DNA from: Schaalia georgiae DSM 6843
GTDB lineage: Bacteria; Actinomycetota; Actinomycetes; Actinomycetales; Actinomycetaceae
Direction of reading: 5' to 3'
DNA length: 64,000 nucleotides
NCBI RefSeq assembly: GCF_000429245.1
Contig: NZ_KE386870.1
Span: 403,311-467,310, forward strand
Under the pieces are notes generated by a model that saw nothing but the letters and a program-made list of their open reading frames with translations, was not told the DNA's origin and made no database searches. Below, one piece after another: positions 54,649 to 63,700 of the stretch (positions are counted from its first letter, which is position 1; each line of letters opens with the position of its first letter). The translations under genes and the position numbers were made by a program.

Positions 54649-54842
54649 CGTTCCCTCCTTCCTGGGGCGCTCGCTTCCTGATTCTACCGTTCTCCATATC
54701 CGGCTCGCCGGAAGACGCCCGGGCGCCGCTGCCCGTAGCTGCGCGCCCTGGCCGGGTCCTGGCCGGGCCCGCTCCGCCGTCCCGCTTAGGTGAAGCGGGG
54801 CAGTTCCCGCTACGCTTGACCCGGTGCCCCTTGGGGCGCCAC
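54649..54842. other. Gap between the AbiEii-like operon and tRNA-Arg
   Basis: 194 bp hold the divergent promoters of both units. No repeat or gene was identified. Confidence 0.35.
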
Positions 54843-54915
54843 GCCTCCGTAGCTCAATGGATAGAGCAAGGGCCTTCTAATCCCGAGGTTGCAGGTTCGA
54901 GTCCTGTCGGGGGCG
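54843..54915 (+). tRNA. tRNA-Arg (anticodon UCU)
   Basis: Acceptor GCCTCCG/CGGGGGC (one G-T pair), D-arm GTAGCTCAATGGATAGAGC, anticodon loop CTTCTAA (TCT), T-arm GCAGG-TTCGAGT-CCTGT, discriminator G. CCA is not encoded (CCC follows). The anticodon stem AGGGC/TCCCG pairs only at its three central G-C positions, which is unusual. Confidence 0.88.
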
Positions 54916-55050
54916 CCCATCCGGGCCCGCCGTGCCCGCGCCGACCGGGGCCCTCCGCGCATCCGGGTCCGCCGGGCGAGAGCCCGGGTCTGCTCGCGTC
55001 GGCGGCCAGTTGTCGCAGAAGCCCGGTGGCCGGTTATCACAGTAGCCCGT

Positions 55051-55389
55051 ATGCCGGGCTCCCTGCCCGTCGGCGCCGACCTGTCGGACGTGGTGCTGGT
55101 GGTCGACGCCATCAACGGGCGCAACATCCGGCGCGCCGACCTGGCCGCCGCCCGCGACACGCTCGAGCGCGCCCGCGCCCTGGGCGCCAGGGCCGTCACG
55201 GTGACCACCACGAACTCCCTGCAGCACGTCCCCCACGACACCGCCCTGGAGCAGTGGGACGACGAGCGCCTCAACACCGACCTGCACTCCTGGCTCGCCT
55301 TCGCCGACCAGAAAGTCGAAGAGGTCGTCACCCTGGCCCGCGGGATCGGCACCGTCTCTCTCGGCGTCGCACACAAGGGACGGAATTAG
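55051..55389 (+). pseudogene. metE: metE fragment (cobalamin-independent methionine synthase)
   Basis: 112 codons. GADLSDVVLVVDAINGRNIR, then RADLAAARDTLERARAL, SLQHVPHD and LHSWLAFADQKVEEVVTLAR align with the end of the MetE N-terminal domain (VDGRN-WR-DL...LLHVP...WLAFA-QK--EV). Intact MetE has about 750 residues; here both flanks are missing, and the stop codon comes from within the family C repeat that starts at 55368. No intact metE was seen in the window. Confidence 0.75.
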
Positions 55390-55469
55390 GCAACACTGCG
55401 CCGCACACAAGGGCGGAATCAAGCCCTTGTGTGCGGCGCGCGTTCTGTGAATCAGGGTCCTTGTGTGCG
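55368..55469. repeat. Family C four-site module, copy 2 (inverted relative to copy 1)
   Basis: Forward sites at 55368 and 55398-55414, reverse sites at 55423-55439 and 55459-55469. The inner pair makes a perfect 17-bp stem (GCGCCGCACACAAGGGC) with loop GGAATCAA. Reverse-complementing it aligns all four sites and the GGCAACAC/AATTCCG linkers with 40025-40128. It caps the 3' end of the metE fragment. Confidence 0.92.
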
Positions 55470-55770
55470 CAATCCGGTGGGGAGCGCTTCTGGTGCCGTC
55501 CCGGTGCTCGGCGGCAACAGCGGTAACGGCTGTGGGCTCCCCTCCCGCAGCAGTGGGGGAGCCAACAGTCGTCAGAACGCCACGAAGACGTGCCATCCCG
55601 TCCCACAGCAGTGGGGGAGGAGGAGCCCACGGCCAGCGCACTGTCACAGTGTCTCGCATAGTGGACTCCGTTGGGCTGCTGCGGACGCCCTCCGCCAGAC
55701 TGAAGCCATGACGACCTTCGCGAACCAGATGCGCTGCTCCACGGGCGGCTCCCTGTCGCGAATGTGTATG
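55470..55770. repeat. Gene-free stretch with paired CAGCAGTGGGGGAG repeats
   Basis: CCCGCAGCAGTGGGGGAG (about 55545) and CCCACAGCAGTGGGGGAG (about 55599) are direct repeats; the first can fold with an upstream GGCTCCCC. No credible gene is present before 55862. Confidence 0.55.
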
Positions 55771-55799
55771 TGATTGACACTCCGAACCCCTGTCAATCA
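55771..55799. promoter_or_regulatory. Inverted repeat upstream of the winged-helix gene
   Basis: TGATTGACA and TGTCAATCA, 9-bp perfect arms 11 bp apart, lie 63 bp before the regulator gene. A candidate operator, possibly autoregulatory (inference). Confidence 0.45.
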
Positions 55800-55861
55800 C
55801 CGCCGCAGTGATATGCCCACGCCAGTAGTGGGAGTGCGGCCCCGAAGAATCGGATACACCC

Positions 55862-56296
55862 ATGGCACTCGTCAACACCCCTGCCCCCTCCGTCCGCAAC
55901 GCCGACGCCGACCGTCCCACCTCCTTCGAGGACTTCCTCGCCGTACTCAACGGCCTTCACCTCTCCTCCGGGCGCATCGACATCAACATCGACCGCGCCT
56001 CGGTCACCATCGATGGGCGCGATGCCGGTCTGTCCTCCAAGGAGTACGAGCTCCTCGCCTACTTGGCCGCGCGGGCCGACCGCCCGGTATCGCGCGAGGA
56101 GCTCTTCGCCACTGTGTGGAACGGCGCGGGCCTCGACCTGCAGTCCCGCACCGTTGACGCGCACGTGCGCAGGCTCCGCAAGAAGCTCGCCGCCGCCCCC
56201 GACCTGATCTCCACCGTCAGAGGCGCGGGCTACCGCTTCAACTCCGCCCCCGCCGTGCGGGTGCGCCTCACTCGCGCCCACACGCTGGCCGCCTGA
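55862..56296 (+). CDS. Orphan OmpR-type winged-helix regulator without receiver domain
   Basis: 144 residues. After an unstructured ~40-residue start, the Trans_reg_C domain is complete: GLSSKEYELLAYLAARADRP, VSREELFATVWNGAGLDLQS, RTVDAHVRRLRKKL, ISTVRGAGYRF. There is no phospho-receiver and no kinase nearby, so control must be by another route. GC-rich codons match the host. Confidence 0.88.
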   Translation: MALVNTPAPSVRNADADRPTSFEDFLAVLNGLHLSSGRIDINIDRASVTIDGRDAGLSSKEYELLAYLAARADRPVSREELFATVWNGAGLDLQSRTVDAHVRRLRKKLAAAPDLISTVRGAGYRFNSAPAVRVRLTRAHTLAA

Positions 56297-56463
56297 GGCC
56301 CGGACTGCGCGCGGACAGTCCGCCCCGTGCGCATGGGGAAGTCCGGCTCGAACCGCATGCCGTGCGCTCCCGGCGCCCGCCTCGCGCGGCTGGTCGGTTC
56401 CCGGGGGGAGCAGCTGGCCCGGGCGATCGGCGCCCGCCTCGCGCCCAGGACCGCCCCGGGGCG
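56297..56463. repeat. Gap with two CGGCGCCCGCCTCGCGC repeats and a hairpin
   Basis: GGACTG/CAGTCC forms a small hairpin right after the regulator stop (56301-56320). CGGCGCCCGCCTCGCGC occurs at 56371-56387 and 56428-56444 (family L). Confidence 0.6.
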
Positions 56464-57753
56464 TCAGATCACGAGACGCGTGATCTCGGAGTCCAGGGGC
56501 AGTTCCTCGACGTGCAGGGGAGATGCCTCCATGCGGCGCCTCAGACCCGTGATATCCGCCGGATCGGCCAAGTCGATGCCCACCAGGGCGGGTCCGAGCT
56601 CCCGGTTGTTCTTCTTCGTGTACTCGAAGTGGACGATGTCGTCCCCGCTGCCGAGCACGTCCTCCAAGAACATGCGCAGCATCCCCGGCTGCTGTGGGAA
56701 TGTCACGAGGAAGTAGTGGCGCAGGCCCTCGTGGCGCAGTGAGCGCTCCATCACCTCCGCGTACCGCGTCAGGTCGTTGTTCCCCCCCGACACGACGCAG
56801 ACAATGGCGCCGTCGCTGCGCCCCACGATCGCCTTGCGGTCCGACGGGTCGGACAGGCAGACGCGCGCCGCCGTCGACGCCAGTGCCCCGGCTGGCTCGG
56901 CGATCACCCCGTCGGACTGGTACAGCTCCAGCATCTCCGTGCACACGGCGCCCTCGGGGACCACCAGCACACGGTCGACGAAGCGCTTGGCCGCTTCGAA
57001 GGGCACGTCCCCCGTGCGGCCCACGGCAGTGCCATCGACGAAGGCATCCACCTTCGCCAGGGTCATGGGCTCTCCCGCCGCCAATGCCGCGTGCATTGAA
57101 GCGGCCCCCGCGGGCTCGACGCCGATGACGGCCACCTCGGGCCGCACGGCGCGCAGCCACGTCGCGATGCCCGCGATCAGGCCACCGCCTCCGACGGGCA
57201 CCAGGACCGCGGCGGTGTCGCTGGGCATCTGCTCGACCAGTTCCACGCCAATGGTCCCTTGGCCCGCGATGGTCATCGGGTCGTCGTAGGGGTGGACGTA
57301 GACCCGCCCGGTCTGGGCCGCGGCCTCCTGGGCCAGGGCATTGGCCGCGTCGAAGGTCCCTTCCACGATGACCTGCTCGACCCAGTCCCCGCCGATCGTC
57401 GCAATGCGGCGGCGCTTCTGCAATGGTGTGTTCGACGGCAAGTAGATAGTGCCCGGAACTTCGAGGTGCGCGCACGAGTAGGCGACGCCCTGGGCGTGGT
57501 TGCCCGCGCTGGCGCAGACGACGCCGCGCTCCCGTTCCTCGGCTGTGAGCAACGACATGCGCGCGAAGGCTCCGCGGACCTTGAAGGACCGGCACTTCTG
57601 CTGGTCCTCCCGTTTGAGCAGGACATCGGTGCCCGTCTGGTCCGAGAGGCGCTCGGAGCGCTCCAACTTCGTGACCGTCGCGACGCCGCGCAGGGCGTCG
57701 GCCGCCGAACGGATGTCACTGGGCGTGGTCGAGCGCGGATCAGTGGGTGCCAT
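56464..57753 (-). CDS. ilvA: Threonine dehydratase (threonine ammonia-lyase)
   Basis: PLP enzyme making 2-oxobutanoate for isoleucine. 429 residues. PLP Lys58 in KCRSFKVRGAF, SAGNHAQGVAYS, VPVGGGGLIAGIATW and SGGNNDL. A single C-terminal ACT-like segment (LVTFPQQPGMLRMFLEDVLG) makes it the short regulated form found in actinobacteria and Bacillus. GAGGAG lies 5 bp before the ATG at 57753. Confidence 0.94.
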   Translation of the reverse strand: MAPTDPRSTTPSDIRSAADALRGVATVTKLERSERLSDQTGTDVLLKREDQQKCRSFKVRGAFARMSLLTAEERERGVVCASAGNHAQGVAYSCAHLEVPGTIYLPSNTPLQKRRRIATIGGDWVEQVIVEGTFDAANALAQEAAAQTGRVYVHPYDDPMTIAGQGTIGVELVEQMPSDTAAVLVPVGGGGLIAGIATWLRAVRPEVAVIGVEPAGAASMHAALAAGEPMTLAKVDAFVDGTAVGRTGDVPFEAAKRFVDRVLVVPEGAVCTEMLELYQSDGVIAEPAGALASTAARVCLSDPSDRKAIVGRSDGAIVCVVSGGNNDLTRYAEVMERSLRHEGLRHYFLVTFPQQPGMLRMFLEDVLGSGDDIVHFEYTKKNNRELGPALVGIDLADPADITGLRRRMEASPLHVEELPLDSEITRLVI

Positions 57754-57838
57754 GGGGACTCCTCGGGGTGGGAACGCACTGAAGAGTGTAACGGCCGGTG
57801 GCGCCCGATCGCGCGGAGCCACCGCCGGGAAGGCGCAT

Positions 57839-57844
57839 TACACT
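57839..57844 (+). promoter_or_regulatory. -10 box TACACT of orn
   Basis: TACACT, six bases, then GTG 57851, giving a leaderless transcript. Confidence 0.55.
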
Positions 57845-57850
57845 ACTGGC

Positions 57851-58474
57851 GTGACTACTGTGAAAGACCCCCTGGTGTGGATCGACTGCGAGATGACCGG
57901 ACTCGACGTGGGCGCCGATGCGCTCATTGAAGTCGCGGTCGTCATCACCGACGCCGACCTGACGGTCGTCGATCCTGGAATCGATGTGCTCATTTCCCCG
58001 TCGGCCGCCGCCTTGGAGGGCATGAGCGACTTCGTGCGCGACATGCACACCAAATCCGGCCTCCTGGACGACCTCAAGGACGGCGTGACCATGGAGGAGG
58101 CCACCGAGCGGGTGCTCTCCTATATCAAGCGCTTCGTCCCCGACGCGGGCAAGGCACTGCTGGCGGGCAACTCCGTGGGCACGGACAAGGCGTTCCTCGA
58201 GGCGAACATGCCCGCGGTCATCGACCACCTCCACTACCGCCTCATCGACGTGTCCTCCATCAAGGAACTGGCGAAAAGGTGGTACCGATCCGCGTTCGCC
58301 GAGGCGCCCGAGAAGCACGGCGGGCACCGCGCGCTGGCGGACATCCTCGAATCCATCCAGGAACTCGAGTACTACCGGCGCGTGCTCTTCCCGTCCGCAC
58401 CGGTCAGCAGGGCCGATGCGCGCCAGATCGCGCGCGACGTGGTGGCGCTGGGGATCGCCAAGAGCACCGGGTGA
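57851..58474 (+). CDS. orn: Oligoribonuclease
   Basis: 3'-5' exonuclease of 2-5 nt RNA and linear di-nucleotides. 207 residues, DEDDh family: Asp12/Glu14 in WIDCEMTGLD, GNSVGTDKAFL, and KHGGHRALADILESI with the catalytic His. The stop codon is part of a 26-bp sequence repeated 65 bp downstream. Confidence 0.96.
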   Translation: MTTVKDPLVWIDCEMTGLDVGADALIEVAVVITDADLTVVDPGIDVLISPSAAALEGMSDFVRDMHTKSGLLDDLKDGVTMEEATERVLSYIKRFVPDAGKALLAGNSVGTDKAFLEANMPAVIDHLHYRLIDVSSIKELAKRWYRSAFAEAPEKHGGHRALADILESIQELEYYRRVLFPSAPVSRADARQIARDVVALGIAKSTG

Positions 58475-58561
58475 TCTCCCGCCGGGAGGGGTTGCGGACC
58501 GTGGCGTCGCTACCGCCCGGGCGAGCCAGCGCCGAGTGATCTCCCGCCGGGAGGGGTTGCG
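58471..58561. repeat. 26-bp direct repeat overlapping the orn stop codon
   Basis: Units starting GTGATCTCCCGCCGGGAGGG occupy 58471-58496 and 58536-58561. Each contains CTCCCGCCGGGAG, a small hairpin that may serve as terminator. The TGA stop of orn lies inside the first copy. A partial third unit (GGGAGGTGTTGCGG) follows near 58630. Confidence 0.85.
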
Positions 58562-58786
58562 CTTCCACGGGGGCGAACACTACGGAATGGGCTCGCAGTC
58601 GGCACTGGCGGCCGCCAAGAGCCTGCGCAGGGAGGTGTTGCGGTGCCGGGGTCGCGCGCGGTCGCTAGGGTCTGCCTCGGCGAGGTTCGTCTTGGGAGGT
58701 GGGCCGATCGGGGCTGTGCGGGTAGTTTTGCAAACGAAGTGGGACTCGGAGCGCGGCGGATGCGCGATCTCGCGCACGACGGGCCA
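58562..58786. other. Gene-free stretch upstream of family A copy 2
   Basis: No credible gene on either strand. Part of the 58475-59225 gene-free island between orn and ssb. Confidence 0.5.
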
Positions 58787-58943
58787 CATTGGGGCAGTTT
58801 AGCGCGCATTGGGGCAGGTTATTAACCTGCCCCAATGACCCGTTGCCTACCCCAATGGGCTGTTGGGCTGTGGCCTGCCCCAATTCCCTGCGGCCTATCC
58901 CAAGTCCCTGCGGCCTGCCCAATGACCCGTTGCCTGCCCCAAT
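58787..58943. repeat. Family A repeat cluster, copy 2
   Basis: Two forward sites (58787, 58807) are followed by six reverse sites: 58826, 58846, 58874, 58894, 58914 and 58933, with small changes. Spacing is near 20 bp for most neighbours. The perfect 31-bp palindrome at 58807-58837 equals 3331-3361. TGACCCGTTGCC, found twice here, is the complement of GGCAACGGGTCA near copy 1 (3237-3248). Confidence 0.92.
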
Positions 58944-59225
58944 ATGCCGGACCCCGCTCCGATAAAACCCCGAACCCGCCGCGCACCCGCGCGCAGGCGA
59001 CCGCCGCGATGCGAAGGAGCGCGGATGGATCGGGGCACACTGTGCCTCCGACCGCGAAGCGCTGTGAACGGCCGCCGGTGTGCACAGGCGCGCGCTGGAG
59101 AGCCGCCGTATCCACAGGGGCGCGTCCCCCGTTTCCCCTCGGCTCCGCCTATGGGTTTCCCTGGAGTAACCGGGACCGCCGGAGCGACCGGAGGCGCCGG
59201 AGCAGACGCAGACAAGGAGACGATC
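58944..59225. other. ssb upstream region
   Basis: GC-rich DNA without a credible separate gene. The ssb frame stays open back to 58944 but the ribosome binding site at 59214 argues against an upstream start. No clear -10/-35 pair was identified. Confidence 0.45.
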
Positions 59226-60125
59226 ATGCAGGACCAGATGATGTGCATTAGGGGGCGCGTGGGCTCCGACATCCGCATGCACTCGACCAGTGGCGGCAAA
59301 CTCATAGCGAAGTTCAGGTTGGCGGTCCCCAGGTGGCGCTACGAGCGCTCGCAGGCCGAGGGGCCGGGCAGCTACGTGGAAGACGAGCCCACGTGGTGCA
59401 CTGTCCAGGTGTGGGATTCCTTCGCCCACAACGTCGGCTACTCCATACAGAAGGGGCAACCGGTCATCGTCATGGGCCGCCCCCTCGCGAACGCCTGGGT
59501 GGGCAAGGACGGCGAGCTGCACAGCGAACTCGTTGTGGCGGCGAGTGCCCTGGGCCACGACTTGTCGAAGGGCTGTGCCTCGTTCTTCAGATCGCCCCAG
59601 CGCCCGCCAGCGGTGCCGCCACAGGTCGGAGCGGAGCGGCAGGGCCGGCCGCCGGCCTCGAACGGCGCAGGACAACGGGAGGCGGCAGTCGCCCCCAGCG
59701 GAGTCGCCTCCGGTGCAGCGGCCCCCGGCGCATCGGACCGTCCGGGCGCATCGGCAGAGCGGGGCGCTGCGCCCGTCCGGGGCGGTGCATCCCGGCCCGT
59801 AGGGCCCGGTGGCGCCGACAGGACGGACCCGCGCAGGAGTGAGGGCGTGCCCGACCAGCAGACACGGGACGGTGCGTCGAAGGCGCGAAACGGTGCGGGG
59901 CAGGCCGCTTCCGGCGAAGACCGGCGCCCGGGGGCGGCGGGCGCGCGGCTGGTCTACCCCGGTCCGGAGAATGCCGTCACTGGCTCGTCCGCTACGGGTC
60001 GTGGTGCTCCGGGCGGCGGCCCGGAGCACGCGCGGAACCCCGCGGACCCCGGCGGTCCAGCCGAGGACGGCCGCGCCGTCACAGCGGATCCCGAAGCCAA
60101 GGCGGTGGCCGTCGGCGCGCAATGA
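59226..60125 (+). CDS. ssb: Single-stranded DNA-binding protein with long disordered tail
   Basis: 299 residues. The OB fold occupies about 1-115: MCIRGRVGSDIRMHSTSGGK, FRLAVPRWRYER, EPTWCTVQVWDSFAHNV, GQPVIVMGRPLANAW. About 180 residues of Pro/Gly/Ala/Arg-rich low complexity follow. The C-terminus ends AKAVAVGAQ and lacks the acidic DDDIPF-type tip that recruits partner proteins, so this is probably a second, specialised SSB rather than the replicative one. AAGGAG precedes the ATG. Confidence 0.88.
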   Translation: MQDQMMCIRGRVGSDIRMHSTSGGKLIAKFRLAVPRWRYERSQAEGPGSYVEDEPTWCTVQVWDSFAHNVGYSIQKGQPVIVMGRPLANAWVGKDGELHSELVVAASALGHDLSKGCASFFRSPQRPPAVPPQVGAERQGRPPASNGAGQREAAVAPSGVASGAAAPGASDRPGASAERGAAPVRGGASRPVGPGGADRTDPRRSEGVPDQQTRDGASKARNGAGQAASGEDRRPGAAGARLVYPGPENAVTGSSATGRGAPGGGPEHARNPADPGGPAEDGRAVTADPEAKAVAVGAQ

Positions 60126-60328
60126 GAGCCGGCCGGAACGCGGGCGCCGCCCCGCATGACGGCGGACCGGAGCCGGTCCGGCGCGCGCGGAGGCGGCGGT
60201 GGGATCTGGAGCGGCGGCCACGGTATGCCCGGGCGCGTGCGGCTGGAGCCTTGCGGGTGCCCGAACGTCCCGTTCGCCTTCCGATCGGCACTCGCGCAGC
60301 GCAGCCCCGCCACCCCTTCACGCTGGGA
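60126..60328. other. Gap between convergent ssb and acpS
   Basis: 203 bp; no gene or repeat family was identified. It must contain the terminators of both genes, but no single hairpin stands out. Confidence 0.4.
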
Positions 60329-60766
60329 TCAGCTGATGAGGACTTCCGCGATCGCGTAGTCCCCGTCGTGGCTGATCGACACGAGGAGCCCGGGGCAGGG
60401 CCCGTCGAAGGAGGCCGCGTACTCCCGGTCGATCCGCCCGTGCAAGCGCAGGGCGGGCCGGTCCCAGGCATCGAAAACGACCTCGATCTCGCGCCAGTCC
60501 ACATCCTGCGGATCCACTGGCGGAGGCGAGGCGTACAACGCGGCCGACCACGCCTTCACGAACGCCTCCTTGGCCGCCCACAGGCCCCCCGTATGACGGG
60601 CGAGTGCGGACGACGGGTCCGCCGGGCACGTGGCAGCGGCGCGCGCGCGGACACGGCGGGCCTCCCTGGGGGTGAGCACCCCCTGGAGGAAACGGGAGCC
60701 CGGCTGGTCCACCTGCTCCGCGAAAGCGGGCAGGTGGACCAGGTCGACGCCGAGTCCGCGCGCCAC
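60329..60766 (-). CDS. acpS: Holo-[acyl-carrier-protein] synthase
   Basis: Transfers phosphopantetheine from CoA to the ACP domain. 145 residues: GLGVDLVHLPAFAEQ with the Mg-binding Asp, GGLWAAKEAFVKAWSAAL with the Glu-Lys pair, and VSISHDGDYAIAEVL. The GTG at 60766 is 7 bp after the fas stop, so it is co-transcribed with the synthase it activates. Confidence 0.93.
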   Translation of the reverse strand: MARGLGVDLVHLPAFAEQVDQPGSRFLQGVLTPREARRVRARAAATCPADPSSALARHTGGLWAAKEAFVKAWSAALYASPPPVDPQDVDWREIEVVFDAWDRPALRLHGRIDREYAASFDGPCPGLLVSISHDGDYAIAEVLIS

Positions 60767-60773
60767 GGGCGCC

Positions 60774-63700
60774 CTACTGCTGGTCGGGCAGGTGGTAGTA
60801 GCCGTCGGCGCCCAGGCGCGCGCGCGGGTCGAGGAGCATCTGCGCCTCCACCTCGTGCGGGTCGCCCGCCGCGCCCAGGGCCGGGTCATCGGGCAGGCGC
60901 CGGGCATCAACGGGCTCGAAGAGCGGCGCGTGCCCGAGCATGCCCATCTCGAAGTGGCGTGAGCCCGCCCGCAGGCGCGCGTCGGAGGCCGAGCGCCACC
61001 GCGCCAGCGCCTCCGATCCCGTCTCGCGCTCGACGACGGCCTCGAAGGCACCCGGGTGCACCAGGGCGAGGAAGCCCGACACGTGCCCGAAGCCCAGTGA
61101 GGTCGCGAAAGCAGCGCGCACCGGCCCGCGGGCCGACAAGTCGAGCGGACTGCGCAGCCACACGAGCGGGGCGTACTGCTCCATCTTGTCGTCAACGCAG
61201 TCCAGCGCGATGTTCGCCGGGATCACGCCGCAGCGGAAGGCATCGATGATACCGCCCACCTGGAAGACGCAGGCGCCGCCCTTGGCGTGGCCCGTCAGCG
61301 TCTTCTGGGACACGACCAGCAGCGGGTTGCCCGCGCTGCGCCCCAGAGCGCGCCCAACCCGCGTGTGCAGGTCCGACTCGTTCGGGTCGTTCGCATTCGT
61401 CGACGTGTCGTGCTTGGACACGAAGGCCACGTCGTCGACGCCCACGCCCAGGGCAGCCAGGGAGCGGGCGAGCGGCGAGGAGGCTCCGCCGCGCGCCACC
61501 GCGAGCGCGCCGAGGCCGGGGGCGGGGATGGACGTGTGGGCGCCGTCGGCGAAGGTCTGCGCGTGGGCGACCACCGCCAGGACCGGCAGGCCCATCTCCA
61601 CGGCCACGGAGGCGCGGGTCAGCAGAACCGTGCCGCCGCCCTGGGCCTCCACGAAGCCGCCCCTGCGCCGGTCGTTCGCGCGGGACACGAAGCGCGGCGA
61701 GATGCCGCGGTCGAGCAGCTCCTGCGAGTTCGCGGTGGCGTTCATCGAACCGAAGCCGACGATCGACTCGACCTGGATGTCGTCGATCGCGCCCGCCACG
61801 ACGAAGTCCGCCTTGTGGGCGGCGATCTTATCGACGCCCTCCTCGATGGACACCGCCGCGGTGGCGCACGCGCCCACGGGGTTGATCATTGAGCCGTAGC
61901 CGCCGATGTAGGACTGCATCGTGTGCGCGGCCACCACGTTGGGCAGGGTCTCCTGCAGGATGTCCTGCGGGTACTCCTCGCCCAGGAAGCGGTCGACGAA
62001 CAGCTTGTGCATCGAGCGCATCCCGCCGAAGCCGGTGCCCTGCGTGCAGGCGAGGTCGGCGGGGTGGACGAAGCGCAGCAGTTCGGCGGGGCTGAAGCCG
62101 GCGGAGACGAAGGCGTCCACGGCGGACACCAGGTTCCACACGGCGATCGGGTCGATCGAGTCCAGCATCGAGGCGGGGATGCCCCAGCGCGCAGGGTCGA
62201 AGTCGGTGGGGAAGAGCCCGCCGATGCGCCGGTTGAGGGTCGCCCGGCGCGGCACCCGCACCTGGGCGCCCGCCTTGCGGGTCACCTGCCACTCGCCGAA
62301 GGCGGTCTGCGAGGCGATGGAGAACTGCGGGTCCTCATCCGCGTAGGAGCGGGCCTCGGCCTCGTCATCGACTGTGAAAGTGATGTCGCGGTCCAGGAAG
62401 ACCACCGCCGCCTCGGGGGTGTGCCCGTCGTGCAGGGGACCGTCGTCGTGGAAGAAGCGCACGCCGGATCGGGCGACGACCTCATTGCGGTAGCGCTCGA
62501 AGATCTCCGACTCGGGGACCAGCTGGTCGTCCTTGTCGTACCAGCCGCCCACGGGCGTGTCGGACCAGGTGAGCAGGCCGGTCATCCACGCCAGCTCGAG
62601 CACCCCGGCCGGGGTGAGCTCGACGGTGCCGTCCGTGTGGATCCCGAGCTCGGCCTGCACGCGGGTGCGGGCGCTGCCCCACGGGCCGACCTCGCCGTGC
62701 CCGACGATGACGATCGTGTCGTCCAGGGAGGCAGTCGTGGCGCCCCACTGGGCGGGGTCCACGTGCGTGACGGAGGTCTGGGCGGGGGAGGGCAGTGCGG
62801 ACACGGTCGCCACGGGCTCCGCGTCGTCGGCGGGCGTGGCCTGCGCCGCGGCCTGGGCGCGCAGGGCGCGCAGGTCGATGGAGGAGTCGAGGCCGCCGGT
62901 CAGGTCCGCGTCCACGGGCGCCTCAGCGGCCCGGGCGCGCACGTCCGCCGAGGAAAGGGCGAGCAGCTGCTCGGCCATCTCCTGGGTGGACCAGGTGCGC
63001 ACTCCCGCGGCCTCGACGGCGGCGACCATCGGGTCGTTGCCGCCCATCAGGCCGGTGCCGCGCACCCAGCCGATGCGCGGGTGCGCGATCGAGACGCGCT
63101 GGCCCCACACCGGCTCCGACGCCCACCGCGTCGCAATGGCGTCGAAGGACGCCTTCGCCTCGGCGTAGGCCCCGTCCCCGCCGAAGATGCCGCGGTTGGG
63201 CGAGCCGGGCAGCACGACGTGCAACCGGTGGTCGGCGTGCGTGTCGGAGCCGATGCGCGCCAGGGCGGCGATGGAGCGCTCGACGCTCCACAGCAGCAGG
63301 CGGAACTGGTTCTCCGAGGCGGGGCCCGCGTCGGCGAGGGTGCCGGAGACGCGGGGAGCTGCGAAGGGGTAGAAGAGCGTGGGGACGAGCGCCTCCTTGG
63401 TGACCACCACGTCGGCGCCCACGGACTTGGTCTGCTCGGTGCCGATCCACTCCGCCAGGGCGTCCACGTCCCGGTAGGACGCCAGGTTGGCGGGCACCAG
63501 CCACAGCCTGGCCCCGGCAGCCGCGTGCTCGCGGTAGAGCCGCTTGGCGAAGTCGAGGCGCGCCGGGGACACCGACGAGGAGGTGGCCACCACGGTGGCG
63601 CCCCCGGCCAGCAGCCCCGCCACGACGGCGCCCCCGATGGAGGCGGGCGTCATACCGGTGACGACGGCGACGTCCGAGGCGTGGGGCAGCGCTGACGCGT

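Noticed and set aside
58665-60221. 518-residue minus-strand frame across family A copy 2 and ssb
   Set aside because: Antisense to ssb and reads through palindromic repeats; no ribosome binding site or domain.
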